Position numbers and translations under genes: made by a program. A stretch of DNA of 49,872 nt from Lachnospiraceae bacterium. Its GTDB lineage: Bacteria > Bacillota > Clostridia > Lachnospirales > Lachnospiraceae. The notes under the pieces are model-generated. The model saw only the letters and a program-made list of their open reading frames with translations, searched no databases and was not told where the DNA came from. Every line of letters starts with the position of its first letter. The stretch's first letter is position 1. Positions 39,401-47,113 of this stretch are shown piece after piece. The DNA lies in contig QXWO01000045.1 of NCBI GenBank assembly GCA_009911035.1, forward strand, positions 1 through 49,872. Reading direction: 5' to 3'.

Positions 39401-39830
39401 TAATACCGGGAAGATATACGGGATAGCAAATAATGCAGACGGAGGAATTATTACAAGCCCTACCATATCATGGTTAGCGGAAGGCGGATATGCAGAGTCA
39501 GTAATACCGCTGGATGGATCGCAGAATGCGGTTAATCTGTGGCAGCAAACAGGTGAAATGCTGGGAGTGTTCAGAAAAGACGGTTTTCATTCTCTGGCTA
39601 CGCAATTGTTGGATGAACCCAATGGCGGAAGCATATCAAATGCGATAGATAATTCAGAGGAAAAAATAAGCATCAATCCTGTATTTGAAATTCATGTTAA
39701 TGGGGAAGCAGGAAATACGGAAAGTATGGAAAAATCTATAAGAAGCATACTGAATGGTGAATTAAGGGAAATAGTGGAAGAAGTATTGGAGAAAAGAGCC
39801 AGGGACAGGAAAAGGTTTAGTTTTTCCTGA
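36381..39830 (+). CDS. Tape measure protein (TP901 type)
   Basis: The 1149-residue protein sets tail length. The N-terminal TP901 domain shows IEYESAFAGVKKTTEATVQE, then REIPAAASEIAEVAEAAGQLG and MATAMSSVGIEAEAGGSSMS. Two Ala/Gly-rich hydrophobic regions lie at about residues 73-95 and 460-510. The C-terminus has ADGGIITSPTISWLAEGGYAE, a common end motif. GTG 36381 follows GGGAGGCAGTAAAAAA. Confidence 0.92.
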   Translation: MAKNSEYRMAIKIAGEIEKSLYNCTDLTRKELNKIARAAAYTSTHTKDTFSGGLKETEPFFEGLEKAGVKAFKAVASAAAAAGTAVIGAGTLAANAGIEYESAFAGVKKTTEATVQEYEQMRKEVLSMTREIPAAASEIAEVAEAAGQLGIGKENLLGFSRVMIDLGESTDLASTEAASALAKFSNITNPDMKADDYSRLGSVVVDLGNNFATTESDIVSMATNMASAGELAGFTQAQIMAMATAMSSVGIEAEAGGSSMSKIIKKVQVAVETNSKSLQDYASVAGKSVEEFREDFKEDGLAAIAAFIGGLNDVERNGKSATVILEEMGLTEVRLSNTLLSLANADDLMLRAVETANNAWEENIALSREAATRYETTESKIAIMQNGFTEMGIAMYDQFNEPLREGIDVITELVHEATMDISNSNVIHDIAQNVVDNIPTVISITEQLAVAVGNFAEPFLTVGGWLADNPKVLTSAITGIGMSLASYKVVKGVTSLTSAFKALGPAAMPVLAAAGGIAAVTGLGAYLAQWDAEMTRVNLDEHFGDIALSLTDINEAARQIVGDSYLDKVDELLSAGAVSDSLINSLERAIRDINAERWKLSVGLSFSAEDKEEYARMAQQYISDVQAYISNEGYTFQLSAELLLSGSVNMEDIIADNNAFYTQLGTQMQEIGGQVSDIISEALENGLEIDQGEIERLLGQAQKIQEALSGGESKAKLETIQARYSGAMLDVNSWQNLMQDINNYVTESNEEAWNSYSSSIAKLEARRELDESYTQEQYEADKAEFLQGTYSRQAESALNAYNFLMNTVEDTYGSEINSEYAEKYIQDELDRLMNEGDGNKYYRAQDWSDQTREIITGLSVQADRLGHMGDAATEILEYAAPLQEQIDIIKQHVESNGGELDRDILEMLNAADERMARWKATTGDEESMWKMIGNAAGENEDYAVVLMAAQKNGAAIAQEAIDAIREKQPEAEQIAQEFLETSKQVLEGGYDATVPINVGYKYVSEYNNTGKIYGIANNADGGIITSPTISWLAEGGYAESVIPLDGSQNAVNLWQQTGEMLGVFRKDGFHSLATQLLDEPNGGSISNAIDNSEEKISINPVFEIHVNGEAGNTESMEKSIRSILNGELREIVEEVLEKRARDRKRFSFS

Positions 39831-39853
39831 TGATATGGGAAAAGGGAGGAAGC

Positions 39854-40042
39854 ATGTACATAACAAAACAAGGCCAGGCATGGGACCAGATAGCTAGGGC
39901 GGTTTACGGAAAAGAAATCTATGCGGATTTTCTTATGGAAAGCAATCCAAAACACCTGAACACTCTAATTTTTTCGGCGGGAGTGGAACTGAACACTCCT
40001 AAACTACCCGAACCAAGAAAAGATCTGCCTCCGTGGAGATAA
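39854..40042 (+). CDS. Tail protein X (P2 gpX-like)
   Basis: The 62-residue product YITKQGQAWDQIARAVYGKE continues with FLMESNPKHLNTLIFSAGVEL, a short LysM-type fold as in P2 gpX. It sits between tape measure and gpD-like hub as in P2. ATG 39854 follows GGGAGGAAGC. Confidence 0.85.
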   Translation: MYITKQGQAWDQIARAVYGKEIYADFLMESNPKHLNTLIFSAGVELNTPKLPEPRKDLPPWR

Positions 40043-40046
40043 AAAG

Positions 40047-41303
40047 ATGGAAAAAGCAAGATATGCAGAAGTAAATATTGTTTATGAAGGGAAAGATATA
40101 TCGACACCTGTCAATAAATATCTTGAAAGTTTTACCTATGAAGATATTGCGTCGGGGGAAAGTGACAGGGTCAGCATCTCAATGCATGATATAGACCGTC
40201 AGTGGATGGATGCATGGATGCCGGATAAAGGCAGTCATATTAGTTGTACATTGGTTCTGAATAACTGGAATGATGATAATACTGTAGAAGAACTGTATTG
40301 CGGAGAATTTGAACTGGATGAAATGTCATTTAGCGGAAGACCTTTGTCATGCAGCCTCGGGGCAGTATCCATCCCAAGGGATGAGCCGTTCCATACACAG
40401 CTTAGAACCAAGACTTGGGAAAACATATCAATCCAGCAGATAGCCAGTGAGATAGCCGGGCGTGCGTCAGTAGAACTGTATTATGAGGCAGATGATATTG
40501 TAATTGAAATATTAGAGCAGAACGAACAGACAGACTGCAGTTTCCTTTTTTCTGTGTGTGAGGATTATGGGCTTGCCATGAAACTGTATTCTAACAGAAT
40601 TATCATTTTTGATGAGGCGGTATATGAGAACAGGACCAGCGTATGCACAGTTAATGAGGCGGATATGAGTAAATGGGAGTACAAATCTACATTGGAAGGA
40701 ACCTATACAGGGGCCAATGTCAGATTTACCGACCCCAACAATGAGGAAGAATATACAGTATGCATTGGCGGAGGGAACAGGATACTGGAAATCAATGAGA
40801 ACGTGGACAGTATTATGGATGCGGAACGGAAAGGAATTGCCAGACTGAAAAAGGAAAACAAGAAAGCCGTTACTCTCAATATTACCATGAAAACAGACTT
40901 AAGAATACTGGCCGGTACCTGTGTCGATATTACAGGTCTTGGCGGCAGGATCAACGGCAAATACTATGTGGACAAGGGAAGCACCAGCAAATCGGGTAAT
41001 GGCGTGTGTCAGACAAAACTTACAATGCATCGTGTAGTGCCGCGTATTGAATCAGTGTCAATCATAACAGCACAGGAAGAAGCAGAAAGCGCTATGCAGG
41101 GAAGCGCTTATACGGTAGTGCAGGGAGATACCCTGTGGAGGATTGCAAAGCAGTTTTATGGAAGCGGTCTTGAGTACGAAGCAATTTATGAAGCAAATAA
41201 AGAGGTGATAGAAAGCACAGCAAAAGCAAGAGGGAAGAAGGATTCCAGTCATGGCCACTGGATATTTGCGGGGACAGTGCTGACAATTCCGGAGAAGGGG
41301 TAA
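40047..41303 (+). CDS. Baseplate hub protein (P2 gpD-like) with C-terminal LysM
   Basis: The 418-residue hub has the gpD opening (DISTPVNKYLESFTYEDIASGESDRV, key pattern Y-E-D-I-A-S-G-E-S-D) and IQQIASEIAGRASVELYYEAD. The last 65 residues form a LysM domain (YTVVQGDTLWRIAKQFYGSG ... IFAGTVLTIPEKG), which likely contacts peptidoglycan. It links tube and spike. It starts 5 bases after gpX. Confidence 0.9.
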   Translation: MEKARYAEVNIVYEGKDISTPVNKYLESFTYEDIASGESDRVSISMHDIDRQWMDAWMPDKGSHISCTLVLNNWNDDNTVEELYCGEFELDEMSFSGRPLSCSLGAVSIPRDEPFHTQLRTKTWENISIQQIASEIAGRASVELYYEADDIVIEILEQNEQTDCSFLFSVCEDYGLAMKLYSNRIIIFDEAVYENRTSVCTVNEADMSKWEYKSTLEGTYTGANVRFTDPNNEEEYTVCIGGGNRILEINENVDSIMDAERKGIARLKKENKKAVTLNITMKTDLRILAGTCVDITGLGGRINGKYYVDKGSTSKSGNGVCQTKLTMHRVVPRIESVSIITAQEEAESAMQGSAYTVVQGDTLWRIAKQFYGSGLEYEAIYEANKEVIESTAKARGKKDSSHGHWIFAGTVLTIPEKG

Positions 41304-41308
41304 ATGCC

Positions 41309-42007
41309 GTGGATAAGAATATATTCAGAATAGGGAAAGTGTCCAGCATAGATTATAAAAATGGAATGATACAGGCTGTGTACACGGATAAGGACAACGC
41401 AGTAACAACAAAGCTGCCTTATGCTAATTTTGGTAATGAATATAATATGCCCCGGATAGGGGAACATGTAATCGTGGCGCATTTAAGCAATGGAACCAGC
41501 AGGGGGGTCGCGTTTGGGGGCATTTGGAATAAAAAGAACGTCCCAAGGGAAAGCGGTAAGGAATTGTACCGTAAAGAACTATCCAAGACTCCGGGGGTTG
41601 CATATCTCCGATTTGATGACATTAGCGGAGAATATCTGGTCAGAGCGCCATCCATTCTTATCCATGGCGTTGACCATACGGATTTAGAAGGGCCGGAAGT
41701 CAATATCGCAGCGAACATCAGAACCAGCTTTGAAAGCCCTGAACATGAAGCCGCTTTAGGCCGTGTACATATCATGGGGCTTGAAGGTGAAGATATATCC
41801 ATACAGATATCAGGCGGAATGCAAGTGGTAATGAATATGTCTGATCTGGAAGCTTTGATAAAGAAAGTAAAGTTGAAAACATTGGAAGATTTAGAACTGG
41901 CAGCAGGAAAAGAACTACGTTTGGAAAATAATAAATTTTCCACTACATTAACAGAAATCATGGAGAGGTTAGAAGCTTTGGAAAATAGTACATCCGTGAG
42001 AAAGTAG
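41309..42007 (+). CDS. Baseplate assembly/spike protein (P2 gpV-like)
   Basis: The 232-residue product has the N-terminal OB-fold of gpV/gp5-type spikes (FRIGKVSSIDYKNGMIQAVY ... LSNGTSRGVAFGGIWNKKNV, the G..L.N..N.P motif relative) and a C-terminal beta-helical region ending in a coiled coil (KKVKLKTLEDLELAAGKELR). It pierces the envelope. GTG 41309 lies 6 bases after the gpD stop. Confidence 0.85.
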   Translation: MDKNIFRIGKVSSIDYKNGMIQAVYTDKDNAVTTKLPYANFGNEYNMPRIGEHVIVAHLSNGTSRGVAFGGIWNKKNVPRESGKELYRKELSKTPGVAYLRFDDISGEYLVRAPSILIHGVDHTDLEGPEVNIAANIRTSFESPEHEAALGRVHIMGLEGEDISIQISGGMQVVMNMSDLEALIKKVKLKTLEDLELAAGKELRLENNKFSTTLTEIMERLEALENSTSVRK

Positions 42008-42014
42008 GGGTTAA

Positions 42015-42404
42015 ATGGTAGGGAAATATGGTGATATAGTATTTGAAACCAGCGACAGGCGGGTATTAGCCTTTAACAGTTTCAGCCAGAGTGTCAGCGG
42101 AAGATGGAGTAGTCATACAGTTATTGGAAAAAAGGAACGGGCAGAGTTTAATGGACCGGGAAAAAGAAAAGTTACCTTTAAAATGACGTTCTGCGCAACA
42201 CTTGGAATCCGGCCGCGTGAAATGTTGGAAAAGCTTGAGGATATAATTGAAAACGGAAAAATAGATTATCTGGTAATCGGAGGAAAAGCGATAGGGGAAA
42301 ACAGGTTTGCGATGACCAGTATAAGTGAAACGTGGGATACCGTTTACAGCAGGGGAGAACTGGAAAAGGCATCTGTTGCGGTTACTCTTGAGGAATATGT
42401 ATAG
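42015..42404 (+). CDS. Tail protein U (P2 gpU-like)
   Basis: The 129-residue product (GDIVFETSDRRVLAFNSFSQS, RWSSHTVIGKKERAEFNGPG, then LGIRPREMLEKLEDI) matches the P2 GpU family, which acts at the tail tip/tape measure end. ATG 42015 follows GTAGGGGTTAA. Confidence 0.85.
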   Translation: MVGKYGDIVFETSDRRVLAFNSFSQSVSGRWSSHTVIGKKERAEFNGPGKRKVTFKMTFCATLGIRPREMLEKLEDIIENGKIDYLVIGGKAIGENRFAMTSISETWDTVYSRGELEKASVAVTLEEYV

Positions 42405-42414
42405 GGAGGCAGGC

Positions 42415-42726
42415 ATGTTTGAGGCGCAGGACATAAAGATTAGATTTGATTATAGTGATCCGGAAGCAGAAGATATACTGCGGTGTCTAAACACCCTTTA
42501 TTCAACGAAAGAGGGAACCCAGCCTCTTGATAGGAATTTTGGACTCAACTGGGCATTTATTGATAAACCGCTTCCAGTAGCACAGCAGGAGTACGCTTTT
42601 GAGGTAATCAAAAAGACAAGGGAATATGAAACAAGAGTAAGGGTGCGGGAAGTGACATACGAATTTGATGAATCAAATGGAAAGATGACACCTGTCGTCA
42701 CATTGGGAAGGGGAGATAAGGGATGA
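42415..42726 (+). CDS. Baseplate wedge protein (gpW / gp25-like)
   Basis: The 103-residue product (ILRCLNTLYSTKEGTQPLDRNFGLNW) holds the gp25 E-P-R-like core (TKEGTQPLDRNFG), the most conserved part of contractile baseplates. ATG 42415 follows AGGGAGGCAGGC; it overlaps the next gene by 4 bases. Confidence 0.9.
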   Translation: MFEAQDIKIRFDYSDPEAEDILRCLNTLYSTKEGTQPLDRNFGLNWAFIDKPLPVAQQEYAFEVIKKTREYETRVRVREVTYEFDESNGKMTPVVTLGRGDKG

Positions 42727-43871
42727 GCCTGAAAGTATTAGATAATTATCCGGACATAAGTTTCATCGAAAATATAACGCTGGAAGGTATGAAAGAGCAG
42801 ATGATCAGTGATTTCCAAAAGAAATATGAAGAGATTACGGGACAGAGAATCATGCTTGCAAAAGCTGACCCTGTAAGGCTGATACTATTTGCTGCATCAC
42901 TGCAACTGTACCAGGGAATGCAATATATTGATAATGCTGCAAAACAGTCATTCCTAAAGTATTCCTATGGCGGTTTTTTGGAAAATCTTGGGGCGTTAAA
43001 GGGTGTCGTGAGAAATCCGGGAACGCCGGCAAATACAGTAATGAGGTTTACCCTGTCAGAAGTAAGAGAAACATTTGTTACAATACCGGAAGGGACACGA
43101 GTTACACCAGGGGGAAACATATTTTTTTATACGATAGAAGAGGGCATAATTCCTGCAGGAGAAATATCGGCAGACATTCCTGTAATATGTTCTGAAATTG
43201 GCGAGAGTGGAAATTATTATGAAACGGGAAGTATTAAAGTTCTGGTAGATAAAATTCCATATATAGCAGAAGTTAGGAATGTGGAGAAGACCAGAAACGG
43301 CGCAGAGATAGAAAGTGATGAGAATCTTGCAGAAAGAATATACCTGGCTCCTTCAAGATATTCAGTAGCCGGCCCTGATGATGCATACAAATACTGGGTA
43401 AAAGCTTATAATCCTTCTGTTGCAGATGTAAAAGTAACTTCGCCTGTTCCCGGAACGGTAGATATCCGTTTTACCGTTGGGGATGGCGAGATTCCTGAAC
43501 AGGAGACAATAAAGGAGGTAGAAGAATATCTAAAGGAAGGAGAGAGACGTCCCCTTACAGATTTTGTGGTTGTTGCAGCACCGGAAGTATTTGAGTTTAA
43601 TGTGAAAGTAAAGTACTGGATTAATGAAACTGACAAAATAAAAGCACCAGCAATACAAAGAAACGTGAATAAAGCATTGGATAGGTATGTTTGCTGGCAG
43701 AAACAACAGATTGGGCGCGATATTAACCCGTCTATGTTGAATCATTTTATTATTGCTGCCGGTGCAAAGAGGACAGAAATTATCGAACCGATATTTACAG
43801 AAGTAGGTGACACAGGAATAGCGATGCCTATAGAGTGGGATGTTGTTTATGGAGGAATAGAGCGTGATTAA
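42723..43871 (+). CDS. Baseplate protein J (P2 gpJ-like)
   Basis: The 382-residue product has the gpJ pattern: PDISFIENITLEGMKEQMIS, RVTPGGNIFFYTIEEGIIPAG (the TRV-like region), and YSVAGPDDAYKYWVKAYNPS followed by V-x-V-x-x-P. It forms the wedge to which the fibre network attaches. Confidence 0.92.
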   Translation: MSLKVLDNYPDISFIENITLEGMKEQMISDFQKKYEEITGQRIMLAKADPVRLILFAASLQLYQGMQYIDNAAKQSFLKYSYGGFLENLGALKGVVRNPGTPANTVMRFTLSEVRETFVTIPEGTRVTPGGNIFFYTIEEGIIPAGEISADIPVICSEIGESGNYYETGSIKVLVDKIPYIAEVRNVEKTRNGAEIESDENLAERIYLAPSRYSVAGPDDAYKYWVKAYNPSVADVKVTSPVPGTVDIRFTVGDGEIPEQETIKEVEEYLKEGERRPLTDFVVVAAPEVFEFNVKVKYWINETDKIKAPAIQRNVNKALDRYVCWQKQQIGRDINPSMLNHFIIAAGAKRTEIIEPIFTEVGDTGIAMPIEWDVVYGGIERD

Positions 43872-44622
43872 TTTTTATGATGGTCAAATAGCTGATATGC
43901 TTCCAGATAATATAAAAGGGGATCCTATAGTAATAGCTATAAGCTATGCTATTTCAAATATGGTAAAAAAAATGGTGGATCATACTGATAAGTCTGGCAT
44001 ATATGCATCAATAGATATAATGGATGAGGAGGTGTTGGATTTATTAGCAGTGGAACTAAGAACAAAATATTATGGTGACTGGCTGAATCTGGAAGAAAAA
44101 AAGACTATTATCAAAAAGACTCTTTTATGGTATTGCCGGGCAGGGACGCCATCAACGGTTCAGGAACTTACGGATTTTGTATTTCAGGATGCACATTTGG
44201 AAGAATGGTTCCAATATGGGTCAAAAGTTTTTTTATTCCGTCTGATAGTAAATATCATCAGCCAGGATATGCCTCTGGAAAAATATATAAGATTCCTGAA
44301 AGCATTGTATGAAGTGAAAAATACCAGATCCCATCTTGAAGCTGTGATATTCATATATCATAAAGAAACCGAAGTAAGGTCAGTGGCAGCCGCAGGCATT
44401 GGAAATTCCATTAAGATTAAAGCCCGCACAGTAAAGAGAACAGTGGCGCTTCCGGCAGATAAAAATGTATCTGCCCTGTTCTTAAACCAGAATATACGTG
44501 TCAGGGCGGACAACAGCATCAAAGAAAATGAGGTCTACCTGCTGGCAGGGGACGGGGAGAAGGAAAGGGTATTTGCAGGGAACGGGCGTATCGTAAAGGC
44601 TGCCCGGAAGGAAGGAGGATGA
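43864..44622 (+). CDS. Tail protein I (P2 gpI-like)
   Basis: The 252-residue product includes ELRTKYYGDWLNLEEKKTII, KTLLWYCRAGTPSTVQELTD (the R.GT...V...) and the ending seen in gpI. GTG 43864 overlaps the gpJ stop and follows GGAGGAATAGAGC. It connects baseplate and fibre; the last part (about 60 residues) is an additional, possibly beta-rich segment. Confidence 0.82.
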   Translation: MINFYDGQIADMLPDNIKGDPIVIAISYAISNMVKKMVDHTDKSGIYASIDIMDEEVLDLLAVELRTKYYGDWLNLEEKKTIIKKTLLWYCRAGTPSTVQELTDFVFQDAHLEEWFQYGSKVFLFRLIVNIISQDMPLEKYIRFLKALYEVKNTRSHLEAVIFIYHKETEVRSVAAAGIGNSIKIKARTVKRTVALPADKNVSALFLNQNIRVRADNSIKENEVYLLAGDGEKERVFAGNGRIVKAARKEGG

Positions 44623-44626
44623 CAGG

Positions 44627-45220
44627 ATGGCAGGAAATGTTTCTGTTGAAAATTCTGAAAGAATGTATGAGGCCGTGGTAACGGACCTTGGAAATGAACT
44701 GATGATGGATGCCGTGGCAAATGGCAGGAAGGTGGCCGTCACAGAGTTTGCCGTGGGTGACGGGAACGGGGAGTATTACCGCCCTGCCACAGACATGACG
44801 GCATTAAGACATGAAGTATGGAGGGGCTCCATAAATTCCTGCGAGATAAGCAGTGAGGCCGCAAATGTGCTGGTTATAACGGCAGTCTGCCCGGGGCAGG
44901 CGGGAGGGTTTACCATCCGGGAAATGGGGGTATTTGACACGGCAGGCAACATGATAGCTGTATGCAACTGCCCTGCAACGCCCAAGGTTACAATAACAGA
45001 CGGGGTGGTCAACGAGATGCGTCTTGAGATGGAGATAGCGCTTATCAACGGACATGCGGTAGAACTGGTGGTGGATCCCAATATCGTGACGGCCACCAAG
45101 GCAGACATCGAACAGCTCCGGCAGTTGATCCGGGAGATGGGGTGTGTGACCATAGGCACGGCGGCGGGTGAATTCAAGGAAAATGAGATCAGGTTCATAG
45201 CTGGTGAGATGCCGTATTAA
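44627..45220 (+). CDS. Tail fibre-type protein with DUF3751-like N-terminus (short fibre)
   Basis: The 197-residue product has the phage fibre N-terminal domain (VTDLGNELMMDAVANGRKV, EFAVGDGNGEYYRP, GGFTIREMGVFDTAGN) that fixes fibres to the baseplate. It ends soon after a short helical neck, with no collagen-like or receptor-binding tip of its own, so it is probably the connector to the larger fibre at 45238. ATG 44627 follows GGAAGGAGGATGACAGG. Confidence 0.82.
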   Translation: MAGNVSVENSERMYEAVVTDLGNELMMDAVANGRKVAVTEFAVGDGNGEYYRPATDMTALRHEVWRGSINSCEISSEAANVLVITAVCPGQAGGFTIREMGVFDTAGNMIAVCNCPATPKVTITDGVVNEMRLEMEIALINGHAVELVVDPNIVTATKADIEQLRQLIREMGCVTIGTAAGEFKENEIRFIAGEMPY

Positions 45221-45237
45221 GGGAGGTGACGGAGAAT

Positions 45238-46713
45238 ATGGAAACAGAGCAGTTACATACAAACGGCAGGCCCCTCTGTCCGACAACCAATTATGAAAAC
45301 GACAATGCCGCACAGAGGCTGGGTGCTGCGGAAACCCTTCTTGATGAGATAGCGGAACGCGTGGCAACGCGCCTGCTGGAAAAGACGGATATTGCGGAGT
45401 GGGCGAAACAGGCACGCAAGCCGTCCTATACAGCGTCAGAAGTAGGTGCGGATGCTTCGGGAAGCGCCCAGAGGGCACTGCTGGATGCGAAGGAATATTC
45501 TGACGGTACATACCAGCAGGCCACAGGCTATACGGATACGGCAATTGCCCGGCTCGTAGGTTCGGCCCCGTCCACCCTTGACACGCTGGGAGAGATTGCC
45601 GCCGCAATGGAAGATAACGAGTCAGTGGTTTTGGCGCTGGAAGCTGCCATTGGAAACAAGGCGGATGAAAAGGAATACCAGGCCCATGCAGGAAACAGGA
45701 CGATGCATGTTACGGCATCGGAACGGGAAAAATGGAATGAAGCAGCAGACAGGATCCCTTCCGCGCCGGAAGATATAGGGGCCCTTCCTTCTGGTGCCAG
45801 CGCAGTTTCTGCAGACAAATGGAAAACTCCCAGGAATATAAACGGCATGAACGTGGATGGCAGTGGGAACAGGACAAATTATGGGACATGTTCCACCGCA
45901 GCGGCCACAGCAGCAAAAGTGGTATCATGTAACGGATTCGGGCTGGTGACAGGCGCGGAGATCACAGTTAAATTTACCGTGACAAATACAGCAGCAAACC
46001 CGACGTTGAATGTCAACAGCACAGGCGCAAAGCCGGTCTGGTACCGGGGAGAGGCCATAGCTGCCGGGTATCTTGCCGCGAACCGTACATATATGTTCAG
46101 GTACAATGGTACACAGTATGAATTAGTGGGAGATATTGACACCAATGAAAAATATGCTGCCATGACAGGTGCAACGGAAACCGCAGGAGGAAAAGCCGGA
46201 CTGGTGCCAGCTCCTGCCAAAGGCGCACAGGGGAAGTATTTAAGGGGTGACGGCACATGGACCGCACCGGCCACCACCCTTGCAGGGACGGTGCAGGGAA
46301 TACCGCTGGACCAGACGATGGGGAAGATACTGAATGATAAGGTTAGTGAGATAATTAGCAATTTATCTGTTATGAACACGGTTACTCTGCTTACTGCAAA
46401 TTGGAATACAAGTGTTGTAACGGAATCCCGGTACTGCAAACTTTATAAAATCGGAAAGATAGGACTATTCAGCCTTGCCTTTGAATGTAAAGCCCTCAAA
46501 CCATGGACGAACTATAAATTATGTGATATTACCAGTGCTGGCTTTAGCTTCGCGCACGACACAGCGGGTTTGGTGAATGACCAAAATGATGATTCAGCCG
46601 TTACGATTGAATGTACCTTAGAGCATCCCCAAAGTATATATTTAAGAACTTTTGAGAAAACGCACTCTGTAACATGGTACCGTGGTTTTATACTGGTACT
46701 CTGTACAAATTAA
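45238..46713 (+). CDS. Tail fibre (receptor-binding protein) currently carrying tip A
   Basis: The 491-residue fibre has a helical N-terminal stalk (DNAAQRLGAAETLLDEIAER), repeats with KPSYTASEVGADASGSAQRA and MHVTASEREKWNEAADRI, a middle domain (KFTVTNTAANPTLNVN) and a linker ending GIPLDQTMGKILNDKVSEII. The recombination site S1 (46349-46368) encodes the junction residues S-N-L-S, after which the receptor-binding tip A follows (residues about 374-491: LLTANWNTSVVTESRY ... WYRGFILVLCTN). Three other tips with sites in the same frame lie downstream, so the C-terminus is exchangeable. ATG 45238 follows GGGAGGTGACGGAGAAT; GTG 45226 overlaps the ribosome site. In lysogen populations mixed tips are expected. 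Confidence 0.88.
   Translation: METEQLHTNGRPLCPTTNYENDNAAQRLGAAETLLDEIAERVATRLLEKTDIAEWAKQARKPSYTASEVGADASGSAQRALLDAKEYSDGTYQQATGYTDTAIARLVGSAPSTLDTLGEIAAAMEDNESVVLALEAAIGNKADEKEYQAHAGNRTMHVTASEREKWNEAADRIPSAPEDIGALPSGASAVSADKWKTPRNINGMNVDGSGNRTNYGTCSTAAATAAKVVSCNGFGLVTGAEITVKFTVTNTAANPTLNVNSTGAKPVWYRGEAIAAGYLAANRTYMFRYNGTQYELVGDIDTNEKYAAMTGATETAGGKAGLVPAPAKGAQGKYLRGDGTWTAPATTLAGTVQGIPLDQTMGKILNDKVSEIISNLSVMNTVTLLTANWNTSVVTESRYCKLYKIGKIGLFSLAFECKALKPWTNYKLCDITSAGFSFAHDTAGLVNDQNDDSAVTIECTLEHPQSIYLRTFEKTHSVTWYRGFILVLCTN
46349..46368 (+). other. Recombination site S1 (inside the fibre gene)
   Basis: AGATAATTAGCAATTTATCT: two 8-bp inverted arms (one mismatch) around AGCA. The core TAGCAATTTA is shared by all four sites. 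Read in frame as I-I-S-N-L-S. Confidence 0.85.
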
Positions 46714-46716
46714 CAG

Positions 46717-47054
46717 TCAGTTTGAAATATAAGGCACATTAAACCATATTTCCTGTTCAGATGTGATATTTTCTTGAAAAACAATATCAGCCTTAGTTCC
46801 ATCTGTCATAAGCCTGTATATTTTATTGTTGTTGGTTACTCCCATAGCATTAATGATTCCTGTGGGGACAAATTTGACAGGAAAAGTAAAAATCTGACGC
46901 TTTTCCCATGCTACAACACCAGCCGGAATGACAAGAACACCGACAAGGATACATATGTTTCCAAATTTACGAATAATAAGCTGATTCCATGCTTGCGTCG
47001 AACCATATTTAAGTGCTAAAGTAACCCATTCAAAAGATAAATTGCTATTTATCT
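46717..47054 (-). CDS. Silent fibre tip B (inverted)
   Basis: On the minus strand the frame runs from site S2 (N-S-N-L-S) into FEWVTLALKYGSTQAWNQLI, then FGNICILVGVLVIPAGVVAW and NAMGVTNNNKIYRLMTDGTK, ending FNVPYISN with TGA at 46717-46719. Its sequence is unlike tip A. It has no ribosome site of its own in front of the site, so it should be expressed only after inversion between S1 and S2 (46369-47034) joins it to the stalk. The stop lies 3 bases from the tip A stop, so A and B are convergent. Confidence 0.8.
47035..47054 (-). other. Recombination site S2
   Basis: Minus strand AGATAAATAGCAATTTATCT: perfect 8-bp inverted arms around AGCA. Opposite orientation to S1 and S3. Confidence 0.85.
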
Positions 47055-47082
47055 GCGCAGGCCGTCCGCAGTTTCCATTTGC

Positions 47083-47088
47083 TATAAT
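47083..47088 (+). promoter_or_regulatory. Extended -10 promoter of the recombinase
   Basis: TGCTATAAT at 47080-47088 (extended -10, TGnTATAAT) lies 26 bases before the recombinase ATG, between S2 and the gene. No good -35 is seen. The promoter would travel with the gene during inversion. Confidence 0.5.
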
Positions 47089-47113
47089 GGAAGCAAAAAC
47101 GGAGGAAAACAAA

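Noticed and set aside
45528-46439. Minus-strand ORFs across the fibre gene
   Set aside because: Low-complexity shadows of the fibre coding frame.
47042-47113. Longer N-terminus for the tyrosine recombinase
   Set aside because: The frame before 47114 covers site S2 and the promoter; GGAGG sits at the right distance from ATG 47114.
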